Translations under genes and position numbers: made by a program
Assembly (NCBI GenBank): GCA_030442055.1
Contig: JAUJEB010000004.1
Span: forward strand, 834,716 to 898,715
Direction of reading: 5' to 3'
Origin: Agaribacillus aureus
GTDB taxonomy: Bacteria > Bacteroidota > Bacteroidia > Cytophagales > Cyclobacteriaceae
DNA length: 64,000 nt
Shown here: one piece after another, positions 9,342 to 17,971 of the stretch
Layout: each line of letters opens with the position of its first letter
How positions within the stretch are numbered: position 1 is the stretch's first letter
Notes under the pieces: model-generated
What the model was told of the DNA's origin: nothing
Databases searched by the model: none
The model's input: the letters and a program-made list of their open reading frames with translations, nothing else

Positions 9342-10388
9342 TTGGAAAAGAAGAACTATACAATCAAAGAAATCGCCAAGTTGGCCAAAGTTTCAAGAGG
9401 CACGGTCGACAGGATTTTACACCAGCGCGGCAACGTTTCTGACAAGGCAAGACAGAAAGTTGAAGATATTTTAAAAAGGATTGACTACAGTCCGAATATC
9501 ATTGCCCGATCACTTAAAGCCAACAAAAAAAACAGAGTGGTTGTCCTGCTCCCTTCCAATGAAAAAGACAGCTACTGGGATCAATCGGTCAACGGAATAT
9601 TGGAAGCCACCAAAAAGGCCAATCAGTTTAATGTTAGCATCGACATAAAAAAATTTGACGTAGACCACCCTGACAGTTTTAACAAACTTGTCAATGAAAT
9701 ATTTATAGATCCGCCGGAGGGCATTCTGCTGGCACCTTTATTTTACGATCAGTCGCTTGATTTTTTAGTAAAGTGTATATCTGCCAATATTCCGTACATT
9801 TTATTCAACACACATATTGAAGATTCTCAGTCCCTATGTTTTATAGGTCAGGATTTATTTGCCAGTGGCAGGGTATCTGCAGATTTACTTAACCTCATCA
9901 AAATACCGAACAAGCGGATACTGATCATTCACTTCGATGAGGACCCCGACACGTCAAATCACTTGAAGGAGAAAGAAATCGGTTTTCGGCGCTATTTTGA
10001 AGAAAAGCGTATCAGCGTAGTCATAGAATCCATGAGACTCTCTTCGCACTTAGCCGATCATGCCGAAGAGCAGCTGCAGGAAATTTTCGGCCACGATGAT
10101 ATAGGTGGCATTTATGTGAGTACCTCCAAGGCACATATTATCGCGGATTTCCTGCAAAAAAAATCGCTACAGAAGATCCCCCTGGTAGGTTATGATTTAA
10201 TTGCTGAAAACATCAACTATTTAAAATCGGGCGAAATTAACTTTCTGATCAATCAGAACCCAAAACTTCAGGCTTATCTTGGAACCTCCTATTTATCGGA
10301 TTTTTTGGTTTTCGGTAAAAAAATTGAACGCACTAAATTGTTACCATTGGATATTATTACCGTAGAAAACCTGGATTTCTATTTATAA
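9342..10388 (+). CDS. LacI family transcriptional regulator
   Basis: DNA-binding regulator of 348 residues. The N-terminal helix-turn-helix and hinge are clear (YTIKEIAKLAKVSRGTVDRI, residues 6-25, then ARSLKANKKNRVVVLLP), followed by a periplasmic-binding-protein type sugar sensor domain to the C-terminus. The only start that keeps the whole HTH is the TTG at 9342. It is divergent from the N-acetylhexosamine kinase with operator A between them, and converges with the DUF5107 gene across 12 bases. It is the most likely owner of the five TGTGNNCGNNCACA sites in this window; the ligand is presumably an amino sugar or its phosphate (inference). Confidence 0.9.
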   Translation: MEKKNYTIKEIAKLAKVSRGTVDRILHQRGNVSDKARQKVEDILKRIDYSPNIIARSLKANKKNRVVVLLPSNEKDSYWDQSVNGILEATKKANQFNVSIDIKKFDVDHPDSFNKLVNEIFIDPPEGILLAPLFYDQSLDFLVKCISANIPYILFNTHIEDSQSLCFIGQDLFASGRVSADLLNLIKIPNKRILIIHFDEDPDTSNHLKEKEIGFRRYFEEKRISVVIESMRLSSHLADHAEEQLQEIFGHDDIGGIYVSTSKAHIIADFLQKKSLQKIPLVGYDLIAENINYLKSGEINFLINQNPKLQAYLGTSYLSDFLVFGKKIERTKLLPLDIITVENLDFYL

Positions 10389-10400
10389 TTACTTCCCCAT

Positions 10401-13400
10401 TCACGGCGTTACCACCTCGATTAAATCGTTGAGAAAGGTTTTGTCAAAATCACCCTCGGCAGCTTCCTCTGATGCCACAGGTTTACTGCGAAATGTTGTC
10501 ATCGCCCATTGAATATCTTCATGCTCACTATTCAGATATTTATCAATTAATAACTGGAGCTTTTCAGAGTTCCCTGTTCTCTTGGCAGCCAATAACTGGG
10601 CCAGTAACAGCGGGCTATTCCCACTTTCGTCATCGAAAGCGATCACTTTTTCATAATATTCATCGGCGACCTGTTTGGACCCTGATTTTTCGTGTGCATA
10701 GGCGAGCACAAAATCCGGTAAGCGTTCATCCACCGAATAGGGTCTTCCTGCTCCCAGGTTTTCCGGCCATTGCTTTGACATTTCCAAATACTTTATGGCC
10801 TCTATCCAGTTGTTTTTCTTAACTGCTTCTAAGGCGGCTAACATGGCATTTTCATAATAGATCTTTCTACCTTCATTTGCTCCCTCATACGGGATTAACT
10901 GTTGCTTCTTCAAAAATTCAAATCCTTTCCTGTACTGCCTGTTACCAAAATAAATCCTGGCTTTGGCCAGAATAAGCTCAGGGTGGCCCGGGTTAAGTTT
11001 ATAGGCTTTGTTGATGTATTGGTTGGCTATTTTTGGGGTTTGCACCGATTTAGCCGCTGCCAGATTCGTTCGCCAATCATTGCCTGATAGTTTCAGCGCT
11101 TTCTGTATATCGGCCATCTCCTTATCGGCCATAAATTGATGTCTGAAGAGATAAAAAGGAGCAAAATCAGCTTTCATGCCAATATCCTTCAATAGCTGCC
11201 TCGCCTCCTCTTCACGCCCTAAATGGACATAAATCAACGCCCTGTAATACTGCGTTTTCCAATGATCTGTCTTTTCCGCGGCATGGGCCAATGCAGCCAG
11301 CGTTTCAAGCCGAAAAGGAAATACCATTTCAGGCGAAGCATTAAGCGCCTTGTTCAAATAATCCGCCTCTTTAGATCGATCTCCCTGATGATGATATAAA
11401 TAGCTTAACCAATAAGCAATCACAGGATGGTCCGGACCGGTTTCCAGGCAGGCGATGGCTTCCTCAAACAAGCCACAACCAACATAACTTAGCGCTAACG
11501 CTATCAGGCTTTCATGTGGTAGCTCATTGGTCAGACCTTTTGCCCGAAAATCAAATGCGCCGCCTTCCCCGGATGCAAAAAACCGCTCGAAAGCTACAAA
11601 TACGTAGGTAGGATCCAGGTTGGAAATGTGGGTTAACGTGTTTTGATAGTCATCATTTTTCCCTAGTTTTCGCAATGATATGGCTTTAAGCTGCCAACCC
11701 AACAGGTTATCCTGATTACCGGAAATACTCTTTTCTGCGTATCTTAAAGCCGTTGAATAATTATTTTTGCGCAGTGCCAACCTGGCGAGATTGAGATAGG
11801 CGGCTACCCGGAAGTTACCGTCTGCGGTGGCTACTGCAAATCCGCTTCTGGCATCGTCAAAGTTCTGAAGTTGCCTATTTACCAGGCCGTATACATAGTT
11901 TGCCTCGGGGTGGTAGGTATCGTGCGATAAAGCAATTTTAGCATAACGCAACGCTTCCTCCCATATACCTTTTCGATAGTAGGCCATGGCTAATTTGGCA
12001 TAGGCCGGTGTAAATGAAGGCATCATTTTGAGTGTCTCCAGGTAAAGTGGCAAAGCATCGGCATAATTCCTCTGGGCTTCCAGCTCTGTAGCCATGACGT
12101 ACTTCCCATAAGCCCCCTTCCAGTTAAAAGCTTCGTCAATCTCCAGTGGCCTTTCCAATTGCTGATGTTGTGGATCCGTGTCAAATATCTCACCACCGGA
12201 ATCCGACACCAGTTTAAAATTGCCTTCTACAGCTCCCACCGAAAGATTTGCCAACTCCAGCGGTTTCAAGTCTACATCAAACGATTTCAATTGATCTCCG
12301 CCTTTCAGTACCGTAAGTTTCTCTTTGACATGCGCCAGGGCCATTACCTTTAGGGTCAATTGATTTTCCTTTTTTTCGATTTTAATGACCATGTTATCGG
12401 CTACCAGATCGGCGCCTCCTGTGTTTACCAGGGGAAACCATTTTTCATGCATATGATCGGCATCTCCCGGAATAAACGTCTTGTGCTTAAATGGTGTTTT
12501 GGTACTACCGGTGGCGGCCTGGTTGAACAGTTTGCCTGATTGCCATTCCATATATTGCCCGTCACTATCCGTAAGCAAATCTTCCCATATCATCCCCTGG
12601 CGGCTCAACCCCCATATCCACAATTTTTTCCCTGGCTTTTCATCATAGCTGGTCCAATGCCCAAAACCAAAGTTGTCATCATGCCAATATCCGCCAAAAA
12701 AATCGGTGTAAGTGTTGAGAATATGATAGGATTTATAGGAGCCGAAATTATTGTTTTCATAAAAAGATATCTTGTTACCTTCCTGTTCGGGCCAGGTACC
12801 TACCTCTCCGCTATGGCCTATGTGGTGAGTTCCCGGATAAAGAAACTCGAGATTGCCGGCTGTTTTTGCGGCAGCGTTGGTCCAATGATAATAAGAGGTA
12901 GGTATGTCCGACAGGTTAAACCAGCGGGCATCTGTAGAAAAATAGGCCTTATCCGGGTCCAGGGTTATTTCCACGTTCCAGCGTGTGCGGGAAGTCAGAT
13001 CATAATTTCCAACAATACAGCTAACGCTTCCGTCCTCATTTTTCAGCATTTTATAGTCAACCGGGTTAGCTACATTTGGTGTATGCCCAATAGTACCGAA
13101 ATTGAATTCCACCCCTCCCGATGTCCAGGGACCTCTCATAGCCACAGATCTGAATTTTACCACGTTATTAAAGTAAACGAAGGCTTTTCCCGTCTTTTTT
13201 TCAATGGCACCCCAGATCTTTCCTCCGATTTCAGGCGATACGTATACCTTAATGTAGTCGTTTTCCAGGACAACCATTTTCCAGGATTTCGGTGTGCTTA
13301 CCGCTGTAAAACCGGCAAATTTAAAGTACGGATAAAACCGCTCGGATTCCGGAACCGGGTTTGGGTCGGAAAAACCATAGGTTTCCAAAGTAAGATGCTC

Positions 13401-13490
13401 TTCATAAATTTTAGCGGTTTGTGCCAATGAAATATCATTGACTACTAAACCTACGGTAAATAATAGAAAAATAACGCGGTATAAAAACAT
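10401..13490 (-). CDS. DUF5107 domain protein with TPR repeats
   Basis: Large exported protein of 1029 residues. A Sec signal covers about residues 1-23 (ends SLAQ). The N-terminal half is a DUF5107 domain with a galactose-mutarotase-like sugar-binding fold (IKVYVSPEIGGKIWGAIEKKTGK, RGPWTSGGVEFNFGTIGHTP, YHWTNAAA). From about residue 455 a long array of tetratricopeptide repeats follows (PAYAKLAMAYYRKGIWEEAL, AAYLNLARLALRKNNYSTAL and others). The role is unknown; DUF5107 proteins occur in carbohydrate catabolic loci and probably act on or sense sugars in the periplasm. Operator B lies 129 bases upstream of the start codon. Confidence 0.85.
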   Translation of the reverse strand: MFLYRVIFLLFTVGLVVNDISLAQTAKIYEEHLTLETYGFSDPNPVPESERFYPYFKFAGFTAVSTPKSWKMVVLENDYIKVYVSPEIGGKIWGAIEKKTGKAFVYFNNVVKFRSVAMRGPWTSGGVEFNFGTIGHTPNVANPVDYKMLKNEDGSVSCIVGNYDLTSRTRWNVEITLDPDKAYFSTDARWFNLSDIPTSYYHWTNAAAKTAGNLEFLYPGTHHIGHSGEVGTWPEQEGNKISFYENNNFGSYKSYHILNTYTDFFGGYWHDDNFGFGHWTSYDEKPGKKLWIWGLSRQGMIWEDLLTDSDGQYMEWQSGKLFNQAATGSTKTPFKHKTFIPGDADHMHEKWFPLVNTGGADLVADNMVIKIEKKENQLTLKVMALAHVKEKLTVLKGGDQLKSFDVDLKPLELANLSVGAVEGNFKLVSDSGGEIFDTDPQHQQLERPLEIDEAFNWKGAYGKYVMATELEAQRNYADALPLYLETLKMMPSFTPAYAKLAMAYYRKGIWEEALRYAKIALSHDTYHPEANYVYGLVNRQLQNFDDARSGFAVATADGNFRVAAYLNLARLALRKNNYSTALRYAEKSISGNQDNLLGWQLKAISLRKLGKNDDYQNTLTHISNLDPTYVFVAFERFFASGEGGAFDFRAKGLTNELPHESLIALALSYVGCGLFEEAIACLETGPDHPVIAYWLSYLYHHQGDRSKEADYLNKALNASPEMVFPFRLETLAALAHAAEKTDHWKTQYYRALIYVHLGREEEARQLLKDIGMKADFAPFYLFRHQFMADKEMADIQKALKLSGNDWRTNLAAAKSVQTPKIANQYINKAYKLNPGHPELILAKARIYFGNRQYRKGFEFLKKQQLIPYEGANEGRKIYYENAMLAALEAVKKNNWIEAIKYLEMSKQWPENLGAGRPYSVDERLPDFVLAYAHEKSGSKQVADEYYEKVIAFDDESGNSPLLLAQLLAAKRTGNSEKLQLLIDKYLNSEHEDIQWAMTTFRSKPVASEEAAEGDFDKTFLNDLIEVVTP

Positions 13491-13906
13491 AAGTATTTGT
13501 AATTTAATAAAAGGAATACGAAGGCATTTTTTGTTTACAAAACATTTTTATTAACTCATATATCTATTTAAAGGTTTCAAGAACTTTTTGTCAATTTAAG
13601 AATTATTTTGGAATTTTATGTGCACGAGCAAATATTAATTGGGTTCGAACAAAATGCTTGATATACATTATTTAAATACCCGGTTAAATTATGAAATGTC
13701 CACGGGCATAGTTTTGGACTTTTTCTCTAAAATAAGAATGGTATTTATCTTAAATTGTTTTTCGAAATGACGGAAAGGATCTGGGTAAGATATGAACGAT
13801 CACCTTACTTTAACATACATCATTAAACTTCGCAAATTTGGCCGAATCGGATGTCGAAAAAGCGACCTTAATAATAACATGAATTGCCAAACCGGGGAAA
13901 ACGCCA
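13491..13906. other. Divergent intergenic region with operator B
   Basis: This 416-base AT-rich stretch lies between the DUF5107 gene and the divergent DUF4434 gene. It contains operator B near its middle and no open reading frame of note. It should hold the promoters of both directions; I could not assign a -7/-33 pair with confidence. Confidence 0.6.
13619..13632. promoter_or_regulatory. Operator B (LacI-type palindrome)
   Basis: TGTGCACGAGCAAA keeps the left half TGTG and the central CG of the locus operator; the right half departs from CACA at one position. It shares the TGCACGAGCA core with operator A, is 129 bases upstream of the DUF5107 start and 275 bases upstream of the DUF4434 start. 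Confidence 0.6.
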
Positions 13907-14848
13907 ATGAGTCATAAAAAACTATCCATAACCGGAACATTCCTGGATGAAATAAGCCACGACATCAATCATCAAAACTGGGGGGAGGCAGAATGGGAAA
14001 AGGACTTCAGTGCCATGAAGTCTATTGGTATTGATACCGTTATTTTAATCAGAGCTGGTTACAAGCGATGGATTACTTATCCCTCCAGCACCTTAATCAA
14101 CCAGGAAGGGTGTTATCAACCTTACCAGGACCTGGTCGCCATGTTTTTAAGACTAAGCGAGCAGTTTGACATGCAGTTCTATTTCGGCTTATACGACTCC
14201 GGCAACTATTGGGTAAACGGCGCATATGAAAAAGAATCAGCCCTTAATATGAAAGTTATTCAAGAGGTATGGGATCAATATGGAGATTCGCCATCTTTTG
14301 GCGGGTGGTATTTTTCCCATGAAATTAACCGGAGCAACCCGGGGATCATTGAGCAGTATGCTGTGTTGGGTAACTTTTGCAAGTCACTTACCGACCTGCC
14401 GATTTTAATCTCCCCCTATATAGATGGCAAAAAGGCGTTAATGGCTCATGAGTCAAGCCTTACCAAAGCGGGACATATATCACTGGAACAGCACCACCGG
14501 GAATGGGATGAAATCCTGAGCCAGGTAAAAGACGCGGTGGATATCGTTGCCTTTCAGGACGGCCATGTGGACTATCATGAACTCCTGGATTTCATGAAGG
14601 TAAACAAGCAGCTATGCGATAAATACGGGTTGGCATACTGGACCAACTGCGAATCTTTCGACAGGGACATGCCCATAAAGTTTTTACCAATTAAATGGGA
14701 TAAAATGCGATTGAAGCTGGAAATTGCACAGGCGGCGGGGGTCAATAAGGCCATCACTTTTGAGTTCTCCCACTTTATGAGCCCAAATTCAAGTTTTGCC
14801 CAGGGAAGGGCGTTGTTTGACCGATACAAAGAATATATAGATGATTAA
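13907..14848 (+). CDS. DUF4434 TIM-barrel protein (glycosidase-like)
   Basis: A 313-residue protein of the DUF4434 family, a TIM-barrel group related to glycoside hydrolases. Visible landmarks are SITGTFLDEISHDINHQNWG at the start, SIGIDTVILIRAGYK, FYFGLYDSG, GWYFSHEINR (a barrel strand ending in a Glu that would fit a catalytic acid) and DIVAFQDGHVDYHE. No signal peptide, so it is probably cytoplasmic. It is followed 41 bases later by the AGE-family epimerase, an apparent two-gene operon opposite the DUF5107 gene. A GGGGA stretch 11 bases ahead of the ATG may serve as ribosome binding site. The activity is unknown. Confidence 0.75.
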   Translation: MSHKKLSITGTFLDEISHDINHQNWGEAEWEKDFSAMKSIGIDTVILIRAGYKRWITYPSSTLINQEGCYQPYQDLVAMFLRLSEQFDMQFYFGLYDSGNYWVNGAYEKESALNMKVIQEVWDQYGDSPSFGGWYFSHEINRSNPGIIEQYAVLGNFCKSLTDLPILISPYIDGKKALMAHESSLTKAGHISLEQHHREWDEILSQVKDAVDIVAFQDGHVDYHELLDFMKVNKQLCDKYGLAYWTNCESFDRDMPIKFLPIKWDKMRLKLEIAQAAGVNKAITFEFSHFMSPNSSFAQGRALFDRYKEYIDD

Positions 14849-14889
14849 AAAAACCTGCCATAGCCTACACACCAAACCGGAACAATCGC

Positions 14890-16053
14890 GTGAAATCTTA
14901 TAAGCTACAATATCATAAATCGCTATGGGAGGATGTCATTCCTTTCTGGGAGAAGTATTCGCCGGATTACGAAAAAGGTGGCTACTTTACCTGCCTGGAT
15001 GCGCAGGGCCAACCTTATGATACGGACAAATTTGTATGGCTGCAAGCGCGGCAGGTTTGGCTTTTTTCCACCATTTATATGCAGGAAGAAAGGAGGGATA
15101 GCTGGTTGGAAATGGCCAGGCTTGGGGCTGAATTTTTACGCAAACACGTTTTTGATCCGGAAGGTCAATGCTATTTTTCACTTGATCACGATGGCAAACC
15201 GCTGATGGCTGCCTACAATATATTCTCGGATTGTTTTGTGACAATGGCTTTTGCCATATATGCCAAGGCAAGTGGGGAATCCTATTACGCTGACCGGGCG
15301 CTTTCGTTGTTTGACAGCATCCTCGAAAGAGCCGATAACCCCAAGGGGAAATACAATAAAGCCATCGCCAAAAACCGGCCGCTCAAAGGACTGTCACTGC
15401 CTATGATCCTTTGTAATCTGACCCAGGAATTAGCATTTCTGTTGCCTGCAACGGTCCTGGACAATACAATCAACAATGCGTTACATGAGGTGCTAAATCA
15501 TTTTTTGGACGTCGATCGTAAAATTTTATTTGAACACGTACTTCCCGATGGCGCGCACTCGGATACTTTTGAGGGACGGCTTATCAATCCGGGACACGGA
15601 CTGGAAACATCCTGGTTTTTAATGGATATCGGGGAACGCCTTAAGGATGCCGATCTCATCAGCCAAATGATAGACCTTAGCATCAGTTTGCTGGAGTTTG
15701 GATGGGATGAAAAACATGGCGGAATATTTTATTTTATGGATGAAAAAGGGCATCCACCCCAGCAATTGGAATGGGATCAAAAATTATGGTGGGTGCATCT
15801 TGAAGCGTTGGTGGCCCTGGCAAAAGGTTACCGGCATAGCCGGGATCCACGTTGTCTTTCATGGTTTGAAAAAGTGCACCATTACACATGGCAACATTTC
15901 CCGGATTCCCGTGGTGGCCTGGAATGGTACGGCTATCTTAACAGGCAAGGTGAAATACTACTAAATGCCAAAGGCGGGAAATGGAAAGGTTGCTTTCATG
16001 TTCCCAGAGGACTTTATTTATGTGAAAAGGAGTTGGGGAAGATTGGTGATTAA
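14890..16053 (+). CDS. N-acylglucosamine 2-epimerase (AGE) family protein
   Basis: Cytoplasmic (alpha/alpha)6-barrel enzyme of 387 residues, similar to GlcNAc 2-epimerase/renin-binding protein, which interconverts GlcNAc and ManNAc. Landmarks are KFVWLQARQVWLFSTIY, NIFSDCFVTMAFAIYAKA, INPGHGLETSWFLMDIG and LWWVHLEALVAL. The glutamate and two histidines of the family active site (NPGHGLE and the WWVHLEAL helix) are present. The start is GTG at 14890; the nearby ATG at 14841 is out of frame. In this neighbourhood an amino-sugar epimerase fits, but related members act on cellobiose or mannose, so the substrate is inferred. Confidence 0.85.
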   Translation: MKSYKLQYHKSLWEDVIPFWEKYSPDYEKGGYFTCLDAQGQPYDTDKFVWLQARQVWLFSTIYMQEERRDSWLEMARLGAEFLRKHVFDPEGQCYFSLDHDGKPLMAAYNIFSDCFVTMAFAIYAKASGESYYADRALSLFDSILERADNPKGKYNKAIAKNRPLKGLSLPMILCNLTQELAFLLPATVLDNTINNALHEVLNHFLDVDRKILFEHVLPDGAHSDTFEGRLINPGHGLETSWFLMDIGERLKDADLISQMIDLSISLLEFGWDEKHGGIFYFMDEKGHPPQQLEWDQKLWWVHLEALVALAKGYRHSRDPRCLSWFEKVHHYTWQHFPDSRGGLEWYGYLNRQGEILLNAKGGKWKGCFHVPRGLYLCEKELGKIGD

Positions 16054-16198
16054 TTGTTGGTTTTAAGTTCCTGGTTAGTTTTAGTCAGAGCTCCTATAAA
16101 ATTGTTTTAGTATAAGAAATCTTATTTTTAGGAGGAAGGGGCATGTTTTGATGCAGTCACTTAAATCTTCCTTTCAAAAAGTCCCCTAAAGCCAGCCA

Positions 16199-16228
16199 CA
16201 CGAAAATAAATTTATATTTATTTTCGTG
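16199..16228. terminator. Perfect hairpin between convergent genes, likely bidirectional terminator
   Basis: CACGAAAATAAA / TTTATTTTCGTG is a perfect 12-bp inverted repeat with a 6-base loop (TTTATA), placed between the ends of the convergent AGE and creatininase genes. Position supports a two-way terminator. The stem is AT-rich and no separate T tract follows, so this is tentative. Confidence 0.45.
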
Positions 16229-16270
16229 AAGCCCGGCCTGTTAAAGAATCACAAACATTCATAGCATCTT

Positions 16271-17032
16271 TTAACTGGAATGTTGCCTGAGATCAAGTAT
16301 TACCTGCTTTAGCGCATCGACAACTACACGGGTAATCTTAACACCCTTTTCCTTGGTGCCGGATGCCGCTTCTCCGAAAACACCGCCGGGGGTCATGGCC
16401 TTCATTGTCCGGAATAAGCTGACTTTTGGACCATGCAACATATCCGCTTCCGCCCAACTAAAAGTAGGAACATTTGTTTTTAGCCCAATTTTATCAGCCT
16501 GAACCAGATCCGGAGCAATTAGTAACATCAGAGAGGTTTCAAATTCTCCGGCATGTCCTGTGCCTCCCTTGGAGGTTTCGGTAATCTTGATTAATTCCTC
16601 CAGACATAGGCGCCACCAGGTGATCATAGCAATTTTACACTGAGGATGTCTAAAGCCAAATGCTTCTACAAAGATTTGTCCAATAGCCTGATTTCCACCA
16701 TGACTGTTTAAAACCACCAGGTTTTCAAAGTCATATTTCGCAACACATCCGGCTATATCTGTCATCTGTTTCAGCAAAGTTTCATGCTGAACACTCAAGG
16801 AGCCCTCAAAGTCAGTATGGTGCTCCGAGCATCCAACACTTATTGTTGGAAGGATCAGTACGTCATTGGGTATTAGTTGATTGAGTTCCCTGCAAAAGTG
16901 TTCCCCAATAAGCCTGTCGGTTGCTAATGGCAGGTGATCGCCATGCTGCTCGATGGCCGCAATTGGCAAAATTACCGGATTTTTTTTATCAGATGCTTTG
17001 ATTTGAGGCGATGTAAGCTGTTCCCAATACAT
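16271..17032 (-). CDS. Creatininase-family amidohydrolase
   Basis: Cytoplasmic metalloenzyme of 253 residues in the creatininase superfamily. The metal site is seen as AAIEQHGDHLPLATD (Glu28, His33, Asp39), the loop NSHGGNQAIG, and a further acidic ligand in GTGHAGEFETSLML. Family members open cyclic amides or, as in MftE, cleave peptides; others act on small lactams or formamides. Here it is the last gene of the operon sulfatase-SDR-enolase-NTF2/RidA-creatininase, so a lactam or cyclic intermediate of amino-sugar breakdown is a reasonable guess. Substrate not determinable from sequence. Confidence 0.85.
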   Translation of the reverse strand: MYWEQLTSPQIKASDKKNPVILPIAAIEQHGDHLPLATDRLIGEHFCRELNQLIPNDVLILPTISVGCSEHHTDFEGSLSVQHETLLKQMTDIAGCVAKYDFENLVVLNSHGGNQAIGQIFVEAFGFRHPQCKIAMITWWRLCLEELIKITETSKGGTGHAGEFETSLMLLIAPDLVQADKIGLKTNVPTFSWAEADMLHGPKVSLFRTMKAMTPGGVFGEAASGTKEKGVKITRVVVDALKQVILDLRQHSS

Positions 17033-17086
17033 TTTTATAAATCGGTTAACAATATGTTTTGCTAAAATTTTATGTTAAAAGTAATC

Positions 17087-17971
17087 TTATTTTTTTATTG
17101 CCCACATTTCGATTTCCACTAAAAAAGTATATAGCAGTGGTGTCTGGACGGCTGTGCGTACCGGCCTGGGCGCTTTAAAATAAGTCTTATAAACCTCATT
17201 AAACCGGGGCCAGTTGTCCAGATCTGTCAAATAAACGTTTACTTTAAACACGTCATTCAGACCACATCCGCCGGTCTGCAACTGCTGGAGGCAGTTTTTG
17301 ATCGTGTAATGTGTCTGTTCCTCAATGGTATCTCCTACAACCTTCCCTTCCGAATCTATCGCTGCTTGACCAGAGATCACCACAATCTGACCCGGAGTCA
17401 CTTGCAATACAGGTGAATAAGGGCCCGCGGTATCATGTTGTTTTGCTCCGGCAGGTAGTTGTTTACCGGGCAGTTGTGTATCTCCGGATTGACCCATAGG
17501 ATGTGGTAAATACCCAGTGAAGCCGGCAATTTTCCAGCGGCCGGCTACCTTCCGGCATCGGTAAAGTGTTTGCCAGTTTAAAGTGGCCTTTTCACCGTTT
17601 TTCTTCAAAATATGACCATCAAATTTCTTGTGAGCCAGGGCGCTGTCGCCTTCTATTTCAATGTCCCTTAATGTCGTCGCCTCATAAATGGCCTGCTCGG
17701 GATCTTCCGCCCATTCGGTTTTGGCAAAATCGTGCGCCTGAAAGAGCCATTCTTTTTTATAGGCCCCCAAGCTGGGGAAACTCAATTGCCACGAATCCGG
17801 GTTAGGACGTCTTCTTCCGTCAATGCCCATGAAGTTTTCGCTAACAAAATCGTCAGCTACCATCTCCCAGCTTTCCTGACAAAAAGCGATAATATCGCGC
17901 TCGACCAACATTTGCCAGATCTCATGACGGTCCGCATCTGCTTGCGGAAAAGGATTTTGATAAAAACTCAT
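17087..17971 (-). CDS. Fusion of an NTF2/SnoaL-like domain and a RidA domain
   Basis: A two-domain cytoplasmic protein of 294 residues. Residues about 15-155 look like an NTF2/SnoaL-type cone (YKKEWLFQAHDF, LNWQTLYRCRKVAGRWKIAGFTGY). A short Gly/Pro/Gln linker leads to a complete RidA (YjgF/UK114) domain from about 175 to the end, with AGPYSPVLQV, VVISGQAAID and PVRTAVQ, where Arg272 is the conserved carboxylate-binding arginine of imine deaminases. RidA would hydrolyse 2-imino acids; the NTF2 domain could bind or isomerise a related intermediate. Its start codon overlaps the stop of the enolase gene (TAATG), implying translational coupling. Confidence 0.85.
   Translation of the reverse strand: MSFYQNPFPQADADRHEIWQMLVERDIIAFCQESWEMVADDFVSENFMGIDGRRRPNPDSWQLSFPSLGAYKKEWLFQAHDFAKTEWAEDPEQAIYEATTLRDIEIEGDSALAHKKFDGHILKKNGEKATLNWQTLYRCRKVAGRWKIAGFTGYLPHPMGQSGDTQLPGKQLPAGAKQHDTAGPYSPVLQVTPGQIVVISGQAAIDSEGKVVGDTIEEQTHYTIKNCLQQLQTGGCGLNDVFKVNVYLTDLDNWPRFNEVYKTYFKAPRPVRTAVQTPLLYTFLVEIEMWAIKK

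Noticed and set aside
12540..13430. Long open frame (296 codons) opposite the DUF5107 gene
   Set aside because: It is the antisense shadow of a well-supported gene; its translation has no domain-like pattern.
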